A stretch of DNA of 64,000 nt from Levilactobacillus zymae (GTDB lineage: Bacteria; Bacillota; Bacilli; Lactobacillales; Lactobacillaceae): positions 1,798,001 through 1,862,000 of the forward strand of contig NZ_JAVLAS010000001.1 in the NCBI RefSeq assembly GCF_032190635.1, written 5' to 3'. This document shows, in pieces, positions 8,455 through 17,339 of the stretch. A program made the position numbers and the translations under genes. Numbering within the stretch: the stretch's first letter is position 1; the number at the start of each line of letters is the position of its first letter. The notes beneath the pieces are model-generated. The model was not told the DNA's origin and did not search any database. It worked only from the letters and a program-made list of their open reading frames with translations.

Positions 8455-8685
8455 CTAAACCCCTCCAATGGATTGGTGCTGATCTCTTGCCCGCTGTTCC
8501 TCGATTCGGTGTTCATGTGTGAGCACTAATTTGGCCTGGACGAAGGTCGGTTCATCAACCACCTTTGCTTGCCGCAGGTGGTCGAGTTCCAACGCCATGA
8601 CCTCAATGTCCCACATACGCTTGCCGACGTAAACATAAATACCAAAGTTTTTAAGTAGCTGCTGAACATCATATAACGTTCTCAT
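8455..8685 (-). CDS. yqgQ: YqgQ family (DUF910) protein
   Basis: Small conserved protein of unknown function. The 76-residue product begins MRTLYDVQQLLKNFGIYVYVGKR by the ATG at 8685, which has GGAGG 10 bases upstream; an open extension of nine codons further upstream lacks a ribosome site. Its place directly before glcK and after a rhomboid gene is the same as in Bacillus subtilis. Confidence 0.9.
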   Translation of the reverse strand: MRTLYDVQQLLKNFGIYVYVGKRMWDIEVMALELDHLRQAKVVDEPTFVQAKLVLTHEHRIEEQRARDQHQSIGGV

Positions 8686-8728
8686 TGTGCCACAACCTCC
8701 GTCAAATTGCACGATACATTTTGCAAAA

Positions 8729-9406
8729 TTACTGGGCCATGCCGTGCAGGTACAGCCAGATGAAACCCACTACCAAAACAACCGTCGCAATCAGTCGTTT
8801 GATCACACTAACTTTACCAATTCTCGGCACGCCCATCAAGTAAGCCGCCAAAAAGCCGGCGACTAAGCCCCCGATGTGCCCCGCTAGGTCGATACCCGGC
8901 GTGAAGATATCAAATGCCAAGTTCATCACGATAAACGCTAAGAAAGTGTTGGCTAATTGGCGAATCACGGCGTTTTGCCAGAACGATTCCCCCAGCATCA
9001 AAAAAGCCCCAAAGAGCCCAAAAATGGCGGTACTAGCCCCGGCCGACAAACTGTCGGAGAAACAAAAGCTGGCGATGTTACCACCCACTCCCGCCAAAAG
9101 AAAAATGCCTAAATACCGTAAATGACCGAAGGCGGCTTCTAACTGCATCCCCACAAAGTATAGCGTGATCATATTCATCAGAATGTGGGTGAAGCCAATG
9201 TGCAGGAAAACGGGCGTTATCAACCGCCACCACTGTCCCTGCTGAATCAGGACGTTAACCTTCGCGCCAAACGTCAACAAGACGTTAACGTTGGTGCTAC
9301 CCCCCGCCAACGTCATGGCCAGGTAGACCACCACCATGATGGCGATCAATCCCACCGTGATAAACGGAGTTTGTTTGAATTGCCGTAATCGGCGTTGTAT
9401 TGTCAC
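8729..9406 (-). CDS. Rhomboid family intramembrane serine protease
   Basis: Integral membrane protease that cuts membrane proteins within or next to the bilayer. The 225-residue protein shows about six membrane segments, the conserved HILMNMITLYFVG region (75-87), the catalytic serine in SAGASTAIFG (Ser125) and the catalytic histidine in LAGHIGGLVAG (His177). It lies 18 bases after the cyclo-ligase gene, as with Bacillus yqgP (gluP). Confidence 0.93.
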   Translation of the reverse strand: MTIQRRLRQFKQTPFITVGLIAIMVVVYLAMTLAGGSTNVNVLLTFGAKVNVLIQQGQWWRLITPVFLHIGFTHILMNMITLYFVGMQLEAAFGHLRYLGIFLLAGVGGNIASFCFSDSLSAGASTAIFGLFGAFLMLGESFWQNAVIRQLANTFLAFIVMNLAFDIFTPGIDLAGHIGGLVAGFLAAYLMGVPRIGKVSVIKRLIATVVLVVGFIWLYLHGMAQ

Positions 9407-9424
9407 GCTAAAGTGCTCCCCTCA

Positions 9425-9964
9425 TTACGCATTAATCACCACGTCTAGCAACACGTCAAAGGACTCTACCGGCCAAGTCGGTTGGGCCGTTTGCTGAACC
9501 GGCAACGCCAAGGCCACCTTGGTCCCCCTGGTCTGGGGCAGATAACGGTCGTAATATCCCCCGCCAAACCCCAGTCGTTCACCCGTTGCGGCGAACTTTA
9601 GACCCGGGACCACGATCAGGTCCAACGCATCTGGCGCGATCACGGGGCCGTCTTGGGGCTCCCGTAGCCCAAACTTGGTGGTTACCAACGTCGTTTCACC
9701 GGTTAACGGACGAAAGGCCATCTGCCGGTGCGGGAGCGTCTGGGGCACCGCCACCGTTTTTCCTTCGGCCTGTGCCCGCGCGATGATGGGCTGCGTATTC
9801 AGCTCCAGCGCGCTACTCAACGTCGTGGCGACCGTTTGGGCATCCCGCCACTGCGGCGAGGCCCACAAGGCCTGATAGAGCCGTTCACTGGCTTCCTGTC
9901 GCTCCTCAGCGGACAGCCGGGTTAGTGCCTGAATCGTTTGTTGGCGCAAGGTTGCTTTATCCAT
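9425..9964 (-). CDS. 5-formyltetrahydrofolate cyclo-ligase
   Basis: Converts 5-formyl-THF to 5,10-methenyl-THF with ATP, returning folate to one-carbon metabolism. The 179-residue product has the C-terminal signature GERLGFGGGYYDRYLP and the basic N-terminus DKATLRQQTIQALTRL. GGAGGTAGAGGGC precedes the ATG. It opens the cyclo-ligase, rhomboid, yqgQ, glcK, rhodanese block, the same order as Bacillus yqgN onwards. Confidence 0.94.
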   Translation of the reverse strand: MDKATLRQQTIQALTRLSAEERQEASERLYQALWASPQWRDAQTVATTLSSALELNTQPIIARAQAEGKTVAVPQTLPHRQMAFRPLTGETTLVTTKFGLREPQDGPVIAPDALDLIVVPGLKFAATGERLGFGGGYYDRYLPQTRGTKVALALPVQQTAQPTWPVESFDVLLDVVINA

Positions 9965-10037
9965 GCCCTCTACCTCCTAAAACTTAACGCTGCCTTCGAT
10001 ATTACCCGGCTCACGTTGGAATAGCAACTGACTTGAC

Positions 10038-10082
10038 AGCTGCTCACCCCACTAAGGTGTCATCGTTAACTGTGGGGCAGCT
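10038..10082. repeat. Inverted repeat upstream of the cyclo-ligase gene
   Basis: AGCTGC-TCA-CCCCAC (10038-10052) is complementary to GTGGGGCAGCT (10072-10082), leaving a roughly 19-base loop and a three-base bulge. No T-run follows on either side, so it does not look like a terminator. It lies between rpmG and the cyclo-ligase gene and could be an operator or an mRNA structure. Confidence 0.45.
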
Positions 10083-10101
10083 CACCAGCGAAAAATCGCA
10101 C

Positions 10102-10130
10102 AAAAAAAGGTGCGGACTTTCGCCCGTACC
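10102..10130 (-). terminator. Terminator of rpmG
   Basis: In the minus sense GGTACGG pairs with CCGCACC (one mismatch) around GCGAAAGT, followed by seven T residues, directly after the rpmG stop codon. Confidence 0.85.
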
Positions 10131-10132
10131 TC

Positions 10133-10282
10133 TTACTTAGTTTCACGATGCAACGTTACTTTCCGTTCGCGCGGGCAGTATTTCTTGAATTCTACCCGGT
10201 CCGGGTTATTACGCCGGTTCTTGCTGGATAAGTAATTGCGTTCGTGGCATTCCGTACATTCTAAAGTGATGTGGACACGCAT
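10133..10282 (-). CDS. rpmG: Ribosomal protein L33 (bL33)
   Basis: A 49-residue 50S protein starting [19 protein letters not shown] and ending [11 protein letters not shown]. The first Cys pair (CTEC) is present, but the second is reduced to a single Cys (KYCPRERK), so it is not a full four-Cys zinc form. GGAGGTTACCCAC precedes the ATG. It is short and is followed by its own terminator. Confidence 0.95.
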   Translation of the reverse strand: MRVHITLECTECHERNYLSSKNRRNNPDRVEFKKYCPRERKVTLHRETK

Positions 10283-10408
10283 GTGGGTAACCTCCCAACT
10301 TGTTCAGAATTACAGGCTTGAGCCTTAACTCGTAATATATTACCATTAATCGGCCATAATTACCAGCCCTTATCCAAATAATGTTAAGGAAAATTACTTT
10401 ACACGTCT

Positions 10409-12511
10409 TTAACCCGCCGTATTCTGGGCAGACCCGGCCTTCGTCGGATTAGTCAACGTCGACGTCGACTGCACCGTCTTCCAGTAGGCCGCATAAATCT
10501 GCTTAGCCAGCTTCATGTTATTATCTTCGTCACTGGTACTCAGGTTCGGCATAGCTAAGGCCACGACCACCTGGGGATCGTTGGACGGTGCGTAGGACGC
10601 CAGACTCAACGTAACCGTCGAATGACCCTTGTAGTAGGTTTCGGCCGTCCCGGTCTTCGCGGAGATTCCCGGCGAGATCGAAGCCAATTCGGCCCCGGTC
10701 TTGTAGGTGTTGGACCCGTGAACCACGTCATAGAGTCCTTCCTTAACCAGCTTTTTCTCGGCAGCCGTCATGTCGATGGTGTTTAAGACCTTCGGCGTGA
10801 CCGTCGACTTCACCGTTCCTAGCTTACCATCGGACGTGGTGCCCCGAATCGCTTGAACCACGTGCGGCGCAATCCGGGTTCCCCCGTTAGCCACCGTGGA
10901 CATGTATTGGGCCACCTGCATGGTGGTGTAGGCATCGTAGTTCCCAAAGGACAAGTCCAAGGCACTCCCGATGTTGGTCCGCGAACTGGACCCTTCCAGA
11001 CCGGTACTTTCACCCGGCAAGTCGATGCCCGTCTTGACCCCGAGTCCGAACTGGTTGAAGTAGCCCCGTTCGATGCTAAACGCCTTGGTACTCATGTTCA
11101 GCGCCGCCCCGGCGGAATACTTGAAGCCCGCTTCCTTCATGGCCAGCTGCATCATGTAAGAGTTAGACGACACTTCCAGTGCGGTCGGCGCATCCACGGA
11201 AATGTTGGCACTCCCACTGTGGTTAAACCAGGAAGACTTCTTGACGCCCCCAATGTTAATCACTTCATCGGTCAACGTGTTGTTTTCCGGCGTAATGACT
11301 CCGGACATCAAGGCCCCGGAGACCATGGCCCCTTTGACCACGGACCCCATCACGATGTCGCTGTTGATGGTTCCCAGCGCATTATCGGTTAGCTTCCCGG
11401 TCGACGGATTCCGGTCGACCCCAGCGATCCCAATGACGGCCCCGGTATTGGGGTTCATCACGACCGCGTAGGTCCCCGTGGAATAACCACCGGCGTTGGA
11501 TTCCGCCGAACGGACCAGCTTTTGTAGTTGGCTCTGGAAGGTCGAATTAATGGTCAATTGGAGGTTGTCCCCCTTTTGCCCACCATACTTCTTAACTTCC
11601 TTAGTGATGGTGTTGTTCCCCGCCACTTCAACCTGTTTTTCGGCCTTAGTTCCGCGCAAGACGGATTCGTATTCCTTTTCCAGGTAGGATTGACCCACAC
11701 TGTCGTTTCGGGAATACCCTTGGGCTAACAACTGATTGATTTCGTCGCTGGGCAACCCGGTCTTTTCGGAAGAGACCGTCCCGATGATCGACTTGATCGA
11801 ATTACCGTTCGGGTAGTTACGCGACCAACTGGTGCTGACCTTGATCCCCGGCATCTCGGATAAGTGTTCCCCAATCTGGGCAATTTCCTGACTGGAAACG
11901 TTGGAGTCCTTGATGTAAGTGGTCGACAACGCGTAGGCGCCACTCATCTTCGCGAAGATTTCGGCCGCATTCTTCTGTGTCACGGTCAGCTTAAAGCTCT
12001 TGTCGTTTTCCATGTAACTTAACGCCTTGTTGTACCGTTCCGTCGTCGAATACTGCTTGATGTTCGGAATCTTCTTCTCCACGGCCGTCAAGTTCTTGGT
12101 ATTGGTCAGATAGTAATCGATCGACTGACGGGGCGTCAGGGAGCTGGTCGAAACCGTTAAATACTTCCCGAGCCGGTTAGCAATCGTATACATATCCGTG
12201 GACAAGACATTGACCCCTTTGGTATAGGCAATGGCTTGGTGCGCTTGGTTACCCACTAAAACCTTACCGTTGGAGTCGTAAATCATCCCCCGCTGGACGT
12301 TAGTGGTTTCGATGGTCGTATCCGTTTGGTTCACGACCGCCTTGAATTGCGTCCCATAAATGACCTGCAAATACGCCAACTGACCAATCAGCGCCGCAAA
12401 TAACAGGGCAACAATAATGAAAAGAAAGTTTAACCGAAACGGGATCGAGGACTTCTGGGGGCCCCGCGATGGCCGGTTGCGGTTACTAACGCGATTATAA
12501 AAATTCTTCAC
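10409..12511 (-). CDS. Class B penicillin-binding protein (PBP2B type)
   Basis: Transpeptidase that cross-links peptidoglycan at the outer face of the membrane. The 700-residue product has a cytosolic basic tail, one membrane helix at about 29-50, a dimerisation domain, and the transpeptidase motifs SVVK (Ser390 the acylated serine), SSN (448-450) and KTG (619-621). The length and long N-terminal domain fit the septal or elongation PBP2 group. Gene order (PBP near rpmG and the cyclo-ligase) resembles Bacillus pbpA, but I cannot tell division from elongation by sequence alone. An IS30 element sits about 200 bases upstream. Confidence 0.93.
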   Translation of the reverse strand: MKNFYNRVSNRNRPSRGPQKSSIPFRLNFLFIIVALLFAALIGQLAYLQVIYGTQFKAVVNQTDTTIETTNVQRGMIYDSNGKVLVGNQAHQAIAYTKGVNVLSTDMYTIANRLGKYLTVSTSSLTPRQSIDYYLTNTKNLTAVEKKIPNIKQYSTTERYNKALSYMENDKSFKLTVTQKNAAEIFAKMSGAYALSTTYIKDSNVSSQEIAQIGEHLSEMPGIKVSTSWSRNYPNGNSIKSIIGTVSSEKTGLPSDEINQLLAQGYSRNDSVGQSYLEKEYESVLRGTKAEKQVEVAGNNTITKEVKKYGGQKGDNLQLTINSTFQSQLQKLVRSAESNAGGYSTGTYAVVMNPNTGAVIGIAGVDRNPSTGKLTDNALGTINSDIVMGSVVKGAMVSGALMSGVITPENNTLTDEVINIGGVKKSSWFNHSGSANISVDAPTALEVSSNSYMMQLAMKEAGFKYSAGAALNMSTKAFSIERGYFNQFGLGVKTGIDLPGESTGLEGSSSRTNIGSALDLSFGNYDAYTTMQVAQYMSTVANGGTRIAPHVVQAIRGTTSDGKLGTVKSTVTPKVLNTIDMTAAEKKLVKEGLYDVVHGSNTYKTGAELASISPGISAKTGTAETYYKGHSTVTLSLASYAPSNDPQVVVALAMPNLSTSDEDNNMKLAKQIYAAYWKTVQSTSTLTNPTKAGSAQNTAG

Positions 12512-12713
12512 AACAGCTCTGCTCCTTATTGTACTGCTCTTATTCTACCAAACTTCAGCAAGCTCCACTATCCTGCCATTCGAATTTAATTAAAATCTTT
12601 AGGTCTGACCGCCATTACCCGGCCACCAGCTGGGCCACTAAATGCGGTGGTTCTCGCTTCTAACTGGTCACAAAAGACACATTAGCCTACCATAATTAAA
12701 GCTTAAATGAATC

Positions 12714-13893
12714 CCTGAATTGTCAAATCAAGTGCAACACTCACAACCCATTCTTATCAGTTGGTCTAGCTTAGTCGAAATCGGGTAATAAGGACATGGC
12801 AGTCTGGTAGCCCAGAACCTTGCGGGGACGAGAGTTAAGGATATCCTGGATGGCCTGAACGTTCACAATACTTAGCTCTTTCATGGACTTACCCTTAGGA
12901 ATGAACTCACGGATTTCACCATTCAGATGCTCGTTACTGCCACGTTCCCAGGGCGAGTACGGATGAGCAAAATAGACATCCGGTCCCTTGACCTGGGAAA
13001 GTTTGGAAAACTCAGAACCGTTGTCAAAAAGCACCGTTTTGAAGTGCTCCGGTCCATAGTCGTCAACAATGTTCTGAAGCGTATTAAGGCAGGTATCGGC
13101 GTGGTAATTCGGTATCTTGACAATGATGGCATACCGTTTTGCCCGGTCAATAAGGGTCATTAGTGCTGGTTCACTGGCCTCACGCTTGCCCTTAACCAAG
13201 TCGCCTTCCCAATGGCCAGCGACCTGACGTTCTTGGGCCTCTACGGGAAGCTCTTCGATGGATTTCCCGAAGTTACGCTTGTTTAGGCGTTTGTGTGAAC
13301 GATAACCGGATCTAGCGTGTCGCCGCAGCTTCATGGGTAAATCGCCATTCTTTAATTTCAGGACACCCGCGTCGATATAGCGATAGACAGTGGGCACTGA
13401 AGGACACCGGTCGTCCGGGTGATTGACCTGATAATAGTGCACAAAGGTATCTACGCTTAAAAGACGTTGGCGTTTTTTGAGCGCTTTAGTTAGCTGTAGG
13501 AAGAATTGTGGTGCCTTGTCAAGCCAGCTCTGGGCGTGACAGGCTTCACGGGCTTTATTGTGTAGTAATTGGGCAGACTCAGCCCAATAGACCAGTGTAG
13601 GTCGTCGATTAGGGCCTAGCTGGTGAACGCTCCCTCGTCGAATTTCACGACTGATGGTGCTGGGACTTCGGTGCAACATTTGGGCGATCTGATGGCAAGA
13701 ACGGCCATCAAATCGCCAGTTCATAATAAGAGTCCGTTCGGCAGATTGGAGTTGTTGGTAATGACTAGTCGTGGTACGCTTAGATTGGGTCATGAAGACA
13801 CTTCTTTCTTAATTCGTCGTTGATTTAAGAATAGGTCTTCATGGCCTTTTTGGTCCAATTATTTAAGTGGTGCACTTGAATTGTAAATCAGGC
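12714..13893 (-). mobile_element. IS30-family insertion sequence (first copy)
   Basis: A complete transposase gene lies between imperfect inverted repeats: CCTGA at 12714 leading into TCAAGTGCA (12728-12736) on the left, and the complements at 13871-13879 and 13888-13892 on the right. With one gap about 27 bases can be aligned. The ends are therefore near 12714 and 13893; the right end may be one base shorter. The element lies between the PBP gene and the YfhO-type gene. Confidence 0.75.
12771..13793 (-). CDS. IS30-family transposase
   Basis: DDE transposase, 340 residues, full length and uninterrupted. The N-terminal helix-turn-helix region reads RSCHQIAQMLHRSPSTISREI (one residue group at about 30-50), and the catalytic core has GHWEGDLVKG, VLFDNGSEFS and the ERGSNEHLNGEIREF motif of the IS30 family. 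It differs strongly from the IS30-type transposase at 33778-34707. The intact frame suggests a recent or active copy. Confidence 0.95.
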   Translation of the reverse strand: MTQSKRTTTSHYQQLQSAERTLIMNWRFDGRSCHQIAQMLHRSPSTISREIRRGSVHQLGPNRRPTLVYWAESAQLLHNKAREACHAQSWLDKAPQFFLQLTKALKKRQRLLSVDTFVHYYQVNHPDDRCPSVPTVYRYIDAGVLKLKNGDLPMKLRRHARSGYRSHKRLNKRNFGKSIEELPVEAQERQVAGHWEGDLVKGKREASEPALMTLIDRAKRYAIIVKIPNYHADTCLNTLQNIVDDYGPEHFKTVLFDNGSEFSKLSQVKGPDVYFAHPYSPWERGSNEHLNGEIREFIPKGKSMKELSIVNVQAIQDILNSRPRKVLGYQTAMSLLPDFD

Positions 13894-13906
13894 GCTTAAA
13901 TGAATC

Positions 13907-14170
13907 TTTAGTTTCCCTGAGGCTGCCCAGCTAAGCCAGCAACTTTACCAACCAAATTTCCGTAGCCTAGGCCGTGAGTCCCGCAACACCGTCAGTTCAG
14001 GCACCTCCAGTTGGCAAATTACGGGTGATCACCACTAACAGATTTTGACAAAATGTGGACCGTCGTTGGTAGGTCCTCAACAGATTCTATGCTATTCTAG
14101 GTAACTGAAAGCAAAATGTACAGGTTCGCCAGGAACCTTTTATAATTTCTAAAGATTGAGGTGGCTAACT
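13907..14170. other. Non-coding leader region of the YfhO-type gene
   Basis: No gene seen between the IS element and the gene starting at 14171. A small hairpin, AGGTTC-GCCAG-GAACCT followed by TTTTATAATTT (14122-14149), lies just before the ribosome site and looks like a weak terminator or attenuator in the mRNA leader. TTGACA at 14043 is a possible -35, without a clear -10 at normal spacing. Confidence 0.4.
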
Positions 14171-16810
14171 TTGCCAGAAAAAAAACGGCGTTGGGCCTGG
14201 ACGCCCAAACGATGGACGTTATTAGGAGCCTTCCTAACGCCTTTGATTATTATGACGGTTTATTTTGCCTACCGGCAGATGGCACCCTTTGGCTCGAGTA
14301 GCTTACTGACCGTCGATCTCGGTCAACAATATGTAGACTTTTTCGCTTACTTACGGCGGACCCTGCTCCACGATTCCAGTGCCATCTTCTATTCCTTCAG
14401 TAATGGGCTGGGCGGTGAAATGGTCGGCAACTGGGCCTACTACTTACTCAGTCCCTTGAATCTGCTCTTATTGGCCTTTCCCGGGGCCCACCTAACCAGT
14501 GGCATCTTCTTGATTACCGTTCTTAAATACGGACTAGCGGGACTCAGCTTTGCCTGGCTACTGCTGAAGGTCACCCGCCAAGACGGGTTAATGGCCATTA
14601 CCCTGGCCACCGCTTACGCCCTAATGGGGTGGGCCATTGCCAACCAACTAAACATCATGTGGTTGGATGCCACCATCCTCTTACCCTTAATTTTCTACGG
14701 TCTAATTCAGCTCATGACCACCGGCCACTGGAAACCCTACCTGATTTGGCTCCCCATCATGCTGATTGTGAACTACTATATGGCCTACATGATCTGCTTA
14801 TTTCTAATTCTAGCGTTTATCTGGCTGGCCGCCGATAAATTTACAACCTGGCGGAACTTGGCCAGACAAGCGGGACGCTTTGCTCTGGCCTCGCTAGTTA
14901 GTGGGGCCTTAGTCGCCGTTGTCCTGCTCCCCACCTGGTGGTCGCTAACGCAAAGTAAGGTCCAGTACACGATTCAAACCTTCAAGTGGCGTTTCGAATT
15001 ATTCCCCTTGAAGACCCTTTCCAAGTTCTTCCTGGGCGCCTTTAACTTCGATCAAATGCCCGATGGCCCCGCCAACGTCTTCGTTGGGGCCTTGGCCCTT
15101 CTGGGGGCGTTATTCTTTTTCGTGAACCGAAAAATCTCCCTCCGTAGTCGCCTAACCGCCGGGATCGTCACCTTATTCTTGGCCTTCTCCACCTGTGTTC
15201 AGCCCCTGGACCTCCTGTGGCACGCGGGCCAATTCCCCGTTTGGTACCATTACCGCTTTTCGTTTGTGATTTGCTTCTGGCTGATTTGGCTGGCCGCTCA
15301 AACCCTCACCTTGGACTTCCGACCGGGTCCCATTGCCATCGGCCTGGTCACCCTCGTGGTCGCATTGGGCTGCTACTACGTGGAAGCCAATCTGAAAACC
15401 TTTAAGTACCTGAAACCCAGCCAGTTCTGGTTAGGACTACTGTTTGTGGTTTTGGCGTTAATGCTCTACACTTTCCCATTCAAGAAACACTGGACCTACC
15501 CGTTAATGATCTTTGTCATTGGTGTGACGGAGGTCACGGCCAACGCCTATTTGGATCTAAACAACATCAGCTACGTTTCTCAAGGTGAATACGGCAACTA
15601 CACCGCCGAACTCCAACGCCTGGTCGATAAGACCCAGCAAGCGGATAAGGGCTTCTACCGCATTGGCAAGACCTTCCTGCGAACTAAGGGCGATGCCTTT
15701 CAGACCGGTTTTAACGGCGGTTCCGTCTTCTCATCGGCCCTGCCGAAAACCACGCCCACGTTCATGGGACACATCGGGGTACCCGACGGCGACGGCTTCG
15801 TGGAATACAGTAACGGCACGTTGCTGACCGATTCTCTACTGAACATGAAGTACTATTTCAAGGATAAGCAGCTCTCCGGGGCCCTGAGCGGCTCCAGTAT
15901 GCTCCCGGCTTCCAGTAATAAGGCCGACCTGGCCGATTACCAAGTCGTCGGTCAAGATCACTGGGCTATCCGCTACAAGAACCCCTACGCCCTCCCCATG
16001 GGCTACGCGGCCAGCGACCAGATTCTATCGCTGAAGAATACCACGGCCGATCCCGCCCAATACCAGGCTAACTGGTTGGCCGCATTGACCGGCAACGCAC
16101 AAGACCAGCACCTCTTTACGGCGGAAAATTTCAGCCAGGTGGCCTTCCAAAACATCAACCAGCAAAGCAAAATTACCGGCGCCATGTTACAGAAAAAGAA
16201 CCTACTGAAACCCGGAAGCATCACGCTTACCTTTAAGCCTAAGGACAACGCGGCCTACTACCTCACGATGGGATCCACGGTCAATCCGCAAAACGCGACC
16301 TTCACCCTCAACGGCAAGTCGCTGGCACAATACCCCACCTACCGCAACACGGTGATTGTGAGTGCCGCCGACCGGGCCAAGGGGCAGACTATCAAATTCA
16401 CCATCCAGCTCAAAAAGGGCTCACTCTGGCTGCAGAACTTCACGCTCTACCGCCTGAACACTTCCCGGCTGAAACAAGCGGTCACCCAGTTGCAGCAACA
16501 TCCTTGGCAATTATCGCAACAGTCCAACCGGCAATTTACCGGCCGGGTCACCGCCACAACCAACCACCAAGTGCTCAACACGTCTATTCCTTATTCTAAG
16601 GGCTGGCACGCGACCGTTAACGGTCACCCGGCCAAGACCTATCGCACCGTGGGCATGTTTACCGCCGTTAAACTCACTAAGGGGACTAACCGCGTCAAAC
16701 TCGCCTACTGGCCCCCATTGCTCAACCTCGGCCTGTTGATTAGTGGCATCACCTTGCTACTAGTCTGTGGCAGCTGGGCCTGGTTGCGCCGTCACCATCC
16801 CTCAGCCTAA
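14171..16810 (+). CDS. YfhO family multi-pass membrane protein (GT-C type)
   Basis: A protein of about 879 residues with a dozen or more hydrophobic segments in the first 500 residues and one close to the C-terminus, and a large extracytoplasmic domain in between. The start of the membrane region has the YfhO pattern SLLTVDLGQQYVDFFAYLRR and FSNGLGGEMVGNWAYYLLSP. YfhO proteins have a GT-C glycosyltransferase fold; in Bacillus YfhO takes part in glycosylation of lipoteichoic acid, so a polymer-decorating role is inferred. I choose the TTG at 14171 (MPEKKRRWAW) because GAGGTGG lies six bases upstream; the TTG at 14156 overlaps no ribosome site. Confidence 0.88.
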   Translation: MPEKKRRWAWTPKRWTLLGAFLTPLIIMTVYFAYRQMAPFGSSSLLTVDLGQQYVDFFAYLRRTLLHDSSAIFYSFSNGLGGEMVGNWAYYLLSPLNLLLLAFPGAHLTSGIFLITVLKYGLAGLSFAWLLLKVTRQDGLMAITLATAYALMGWAIANQLNIMWLDATILLPLIFYGLIQLMTTGHWKPYLIWLPIMLIVNYYMAYMICLFLILAFIWLAADKFTTWRNLARQAGRFALASLVSGALVAVVLLPTWWSLTQSKVQYTIQTFKWRFELFPLKTLSKFFLGAFNFDQMPDGPANVFVGALALLGALFFFVNRKISLRSRLTAGIVTLFLAFSTCVQPLDLLWHAGQFPVWYHYRFSFVICFWLIWLAAQTLTLDFRPGPIAIGLVTLVVALGCYYVEANLKTFKYLKPSQFWLGLLFVVLALMLYTFPFKKHWTYPLMIFVIGVTEVTANAYLDLNNISYVSQGEYGNYTAELQRLVDKTQQADKGFYRIGKTFLRTKGDAFQTGFNGGSVFSSALPKTTPTFMGHIGVPDGDGFVEYSNGTLLTDSLLNMKYYFKDKQLSGALSGSSMLPASSNKADLADYQVVGQDHWAIRYKNPYALPMGYAASDQILSLKNTTADPAQYQANWLAALTGNAQDQHLFTAENFSQVAFQNINQQSKITGAMLQKKNLLKPGSITLTFKPKDNAAYYLTMGSTVNPQNATFTLNGKSLAQYPTYRNTVIVSAADRAKGQTIKFTIQLKKGSLWLQNFTLYRLNTSRLKQAVTQLQQHPWQLSQQSNRQFTGRVTATTNHQVLNTSIPYSKGWHATVNGHPAKTYRTVGMFTAVKLTKGTNRVKLAYWPPLLNLGLLISGITLLLVCGSWAWLRRHHPSA

Positions 16811-16820
16811 TATGACCAAT

Positions 16821-16858
16821 CAAAAACGCGAGCACTTCAAGTGTGCTCGCGTTTTTGA
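16821..16858. terminator. Bidirectional terminator
   Basis: CAAAAACGCGAGCAC and GTGCTCGCGTTTTTG form a long perfect stem between the converging YfhO-type gene and the HesB-like gene. Confidence 0.93.
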
Positions 16859-16862
16859 TTGT

Positions 16863-17165
16863 CTAGAGTTCACCATTTTCCGTATAGCGATACGTCGGTC
16901 CATCCGTCTGGGGATCATAATCGACCGTCAGATCGTAACCCACAAAGAACCATTCGTCACCCTCGGTAATGTAGTAAGTGACATCATCCTTTTTTTCAGT
17001 GACCACGGGATCACGGGGCGCATCGTCGGGGGTCATCCCCAACGAAAAACCTTGATGAACGGGCGTCTTCCCGTACACCTTGCCAAAGAAGCGAATTCCA
17101 CGTCCCGTCATCCCCATTTCTTCACGGAACCACTTGCTTGCTGCATCCGTTACCGTAATCTTCAT
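16863..17165 (-). CDS. HesB/IscA-like (Fe-S biosynthesis fold) protein without cysteines
   Basis: A 100-residue protein starting MKITVTDAASKWFREEMG by the ATG at 17165, which has GAGGAGC upstream; an open extension of 14 codons precedes it. The fold segments GIRFFGKVYGKTPVHQGFSLGM and a C-terminal half rich in Asp/Tyr match the HesB/YneR-type family of lactobacilli. A-type Fe-S carriers use three conserved Cys; none is present, so iron-sulfur carriage is doubtful and the role is unknown. Confidence 0.8.
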   Translation of the reverse strand: MKITVTDAASKWFREEMGMTGRGIRFFGKVYGKTPVHQGFSLGMTPDDAPRDPVVTEKKDDVTYYITEGDEWFFVGYDLTVDYDPQTDGPTYRYTENGEL

Positions 17166-17302
17166 CTTCGTATGCTCCTCTTGACCAGACTGTGAATCCG
17201 TTTTCAATTCTCTTTATACCATGTTTAGGGGCGGTTTGACAAGTAGAACACTCCACTTAATCGTTAGCAATTAAATTAGACACAAACGTTTTGCTAGAGA
17301 TC

Positions 17303-17332
17303 AAAAAAGGGGACCCCTGGTGGCTGTCCCCC
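17303..17332 (-). terminator. Terminator of greA
   Basis: In the minus sense GGGGAC pairs with GTCCCC followed by six T residues, just after the greA stop codon. Confidence 0.82.
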
Positions 17333-17339
17333 GGTGACA

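Larger units (their letters stand above)
12701..13906. repeat. 13-base direct repeats flanking the first IS30 element
   Basis: GCTTAAATGAATC occurs at 12701-12713 and again at 13894-13906 in the same orientation, just outside the inferred element ends. It could be a long target duplication, or part of the element or of a previous insertion; the IS30 family normally duplicates only a few bases. Confidence 0.6.

Noticed and set aside
10853..11392. 179-codon plus-strand reading frame opposite the PBP gene
   Set aside because: It lies fully antisense to a gene with clear transpeptidase motifs, has a His/Gly/Arg-rich composition typical of shadows, and has no ribosome site.
12600..12700. tRNA gene in the GC-rich stretch before the IS30 element
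   Set aside because: Arms of proper length and the TTCRANY loop are missing.
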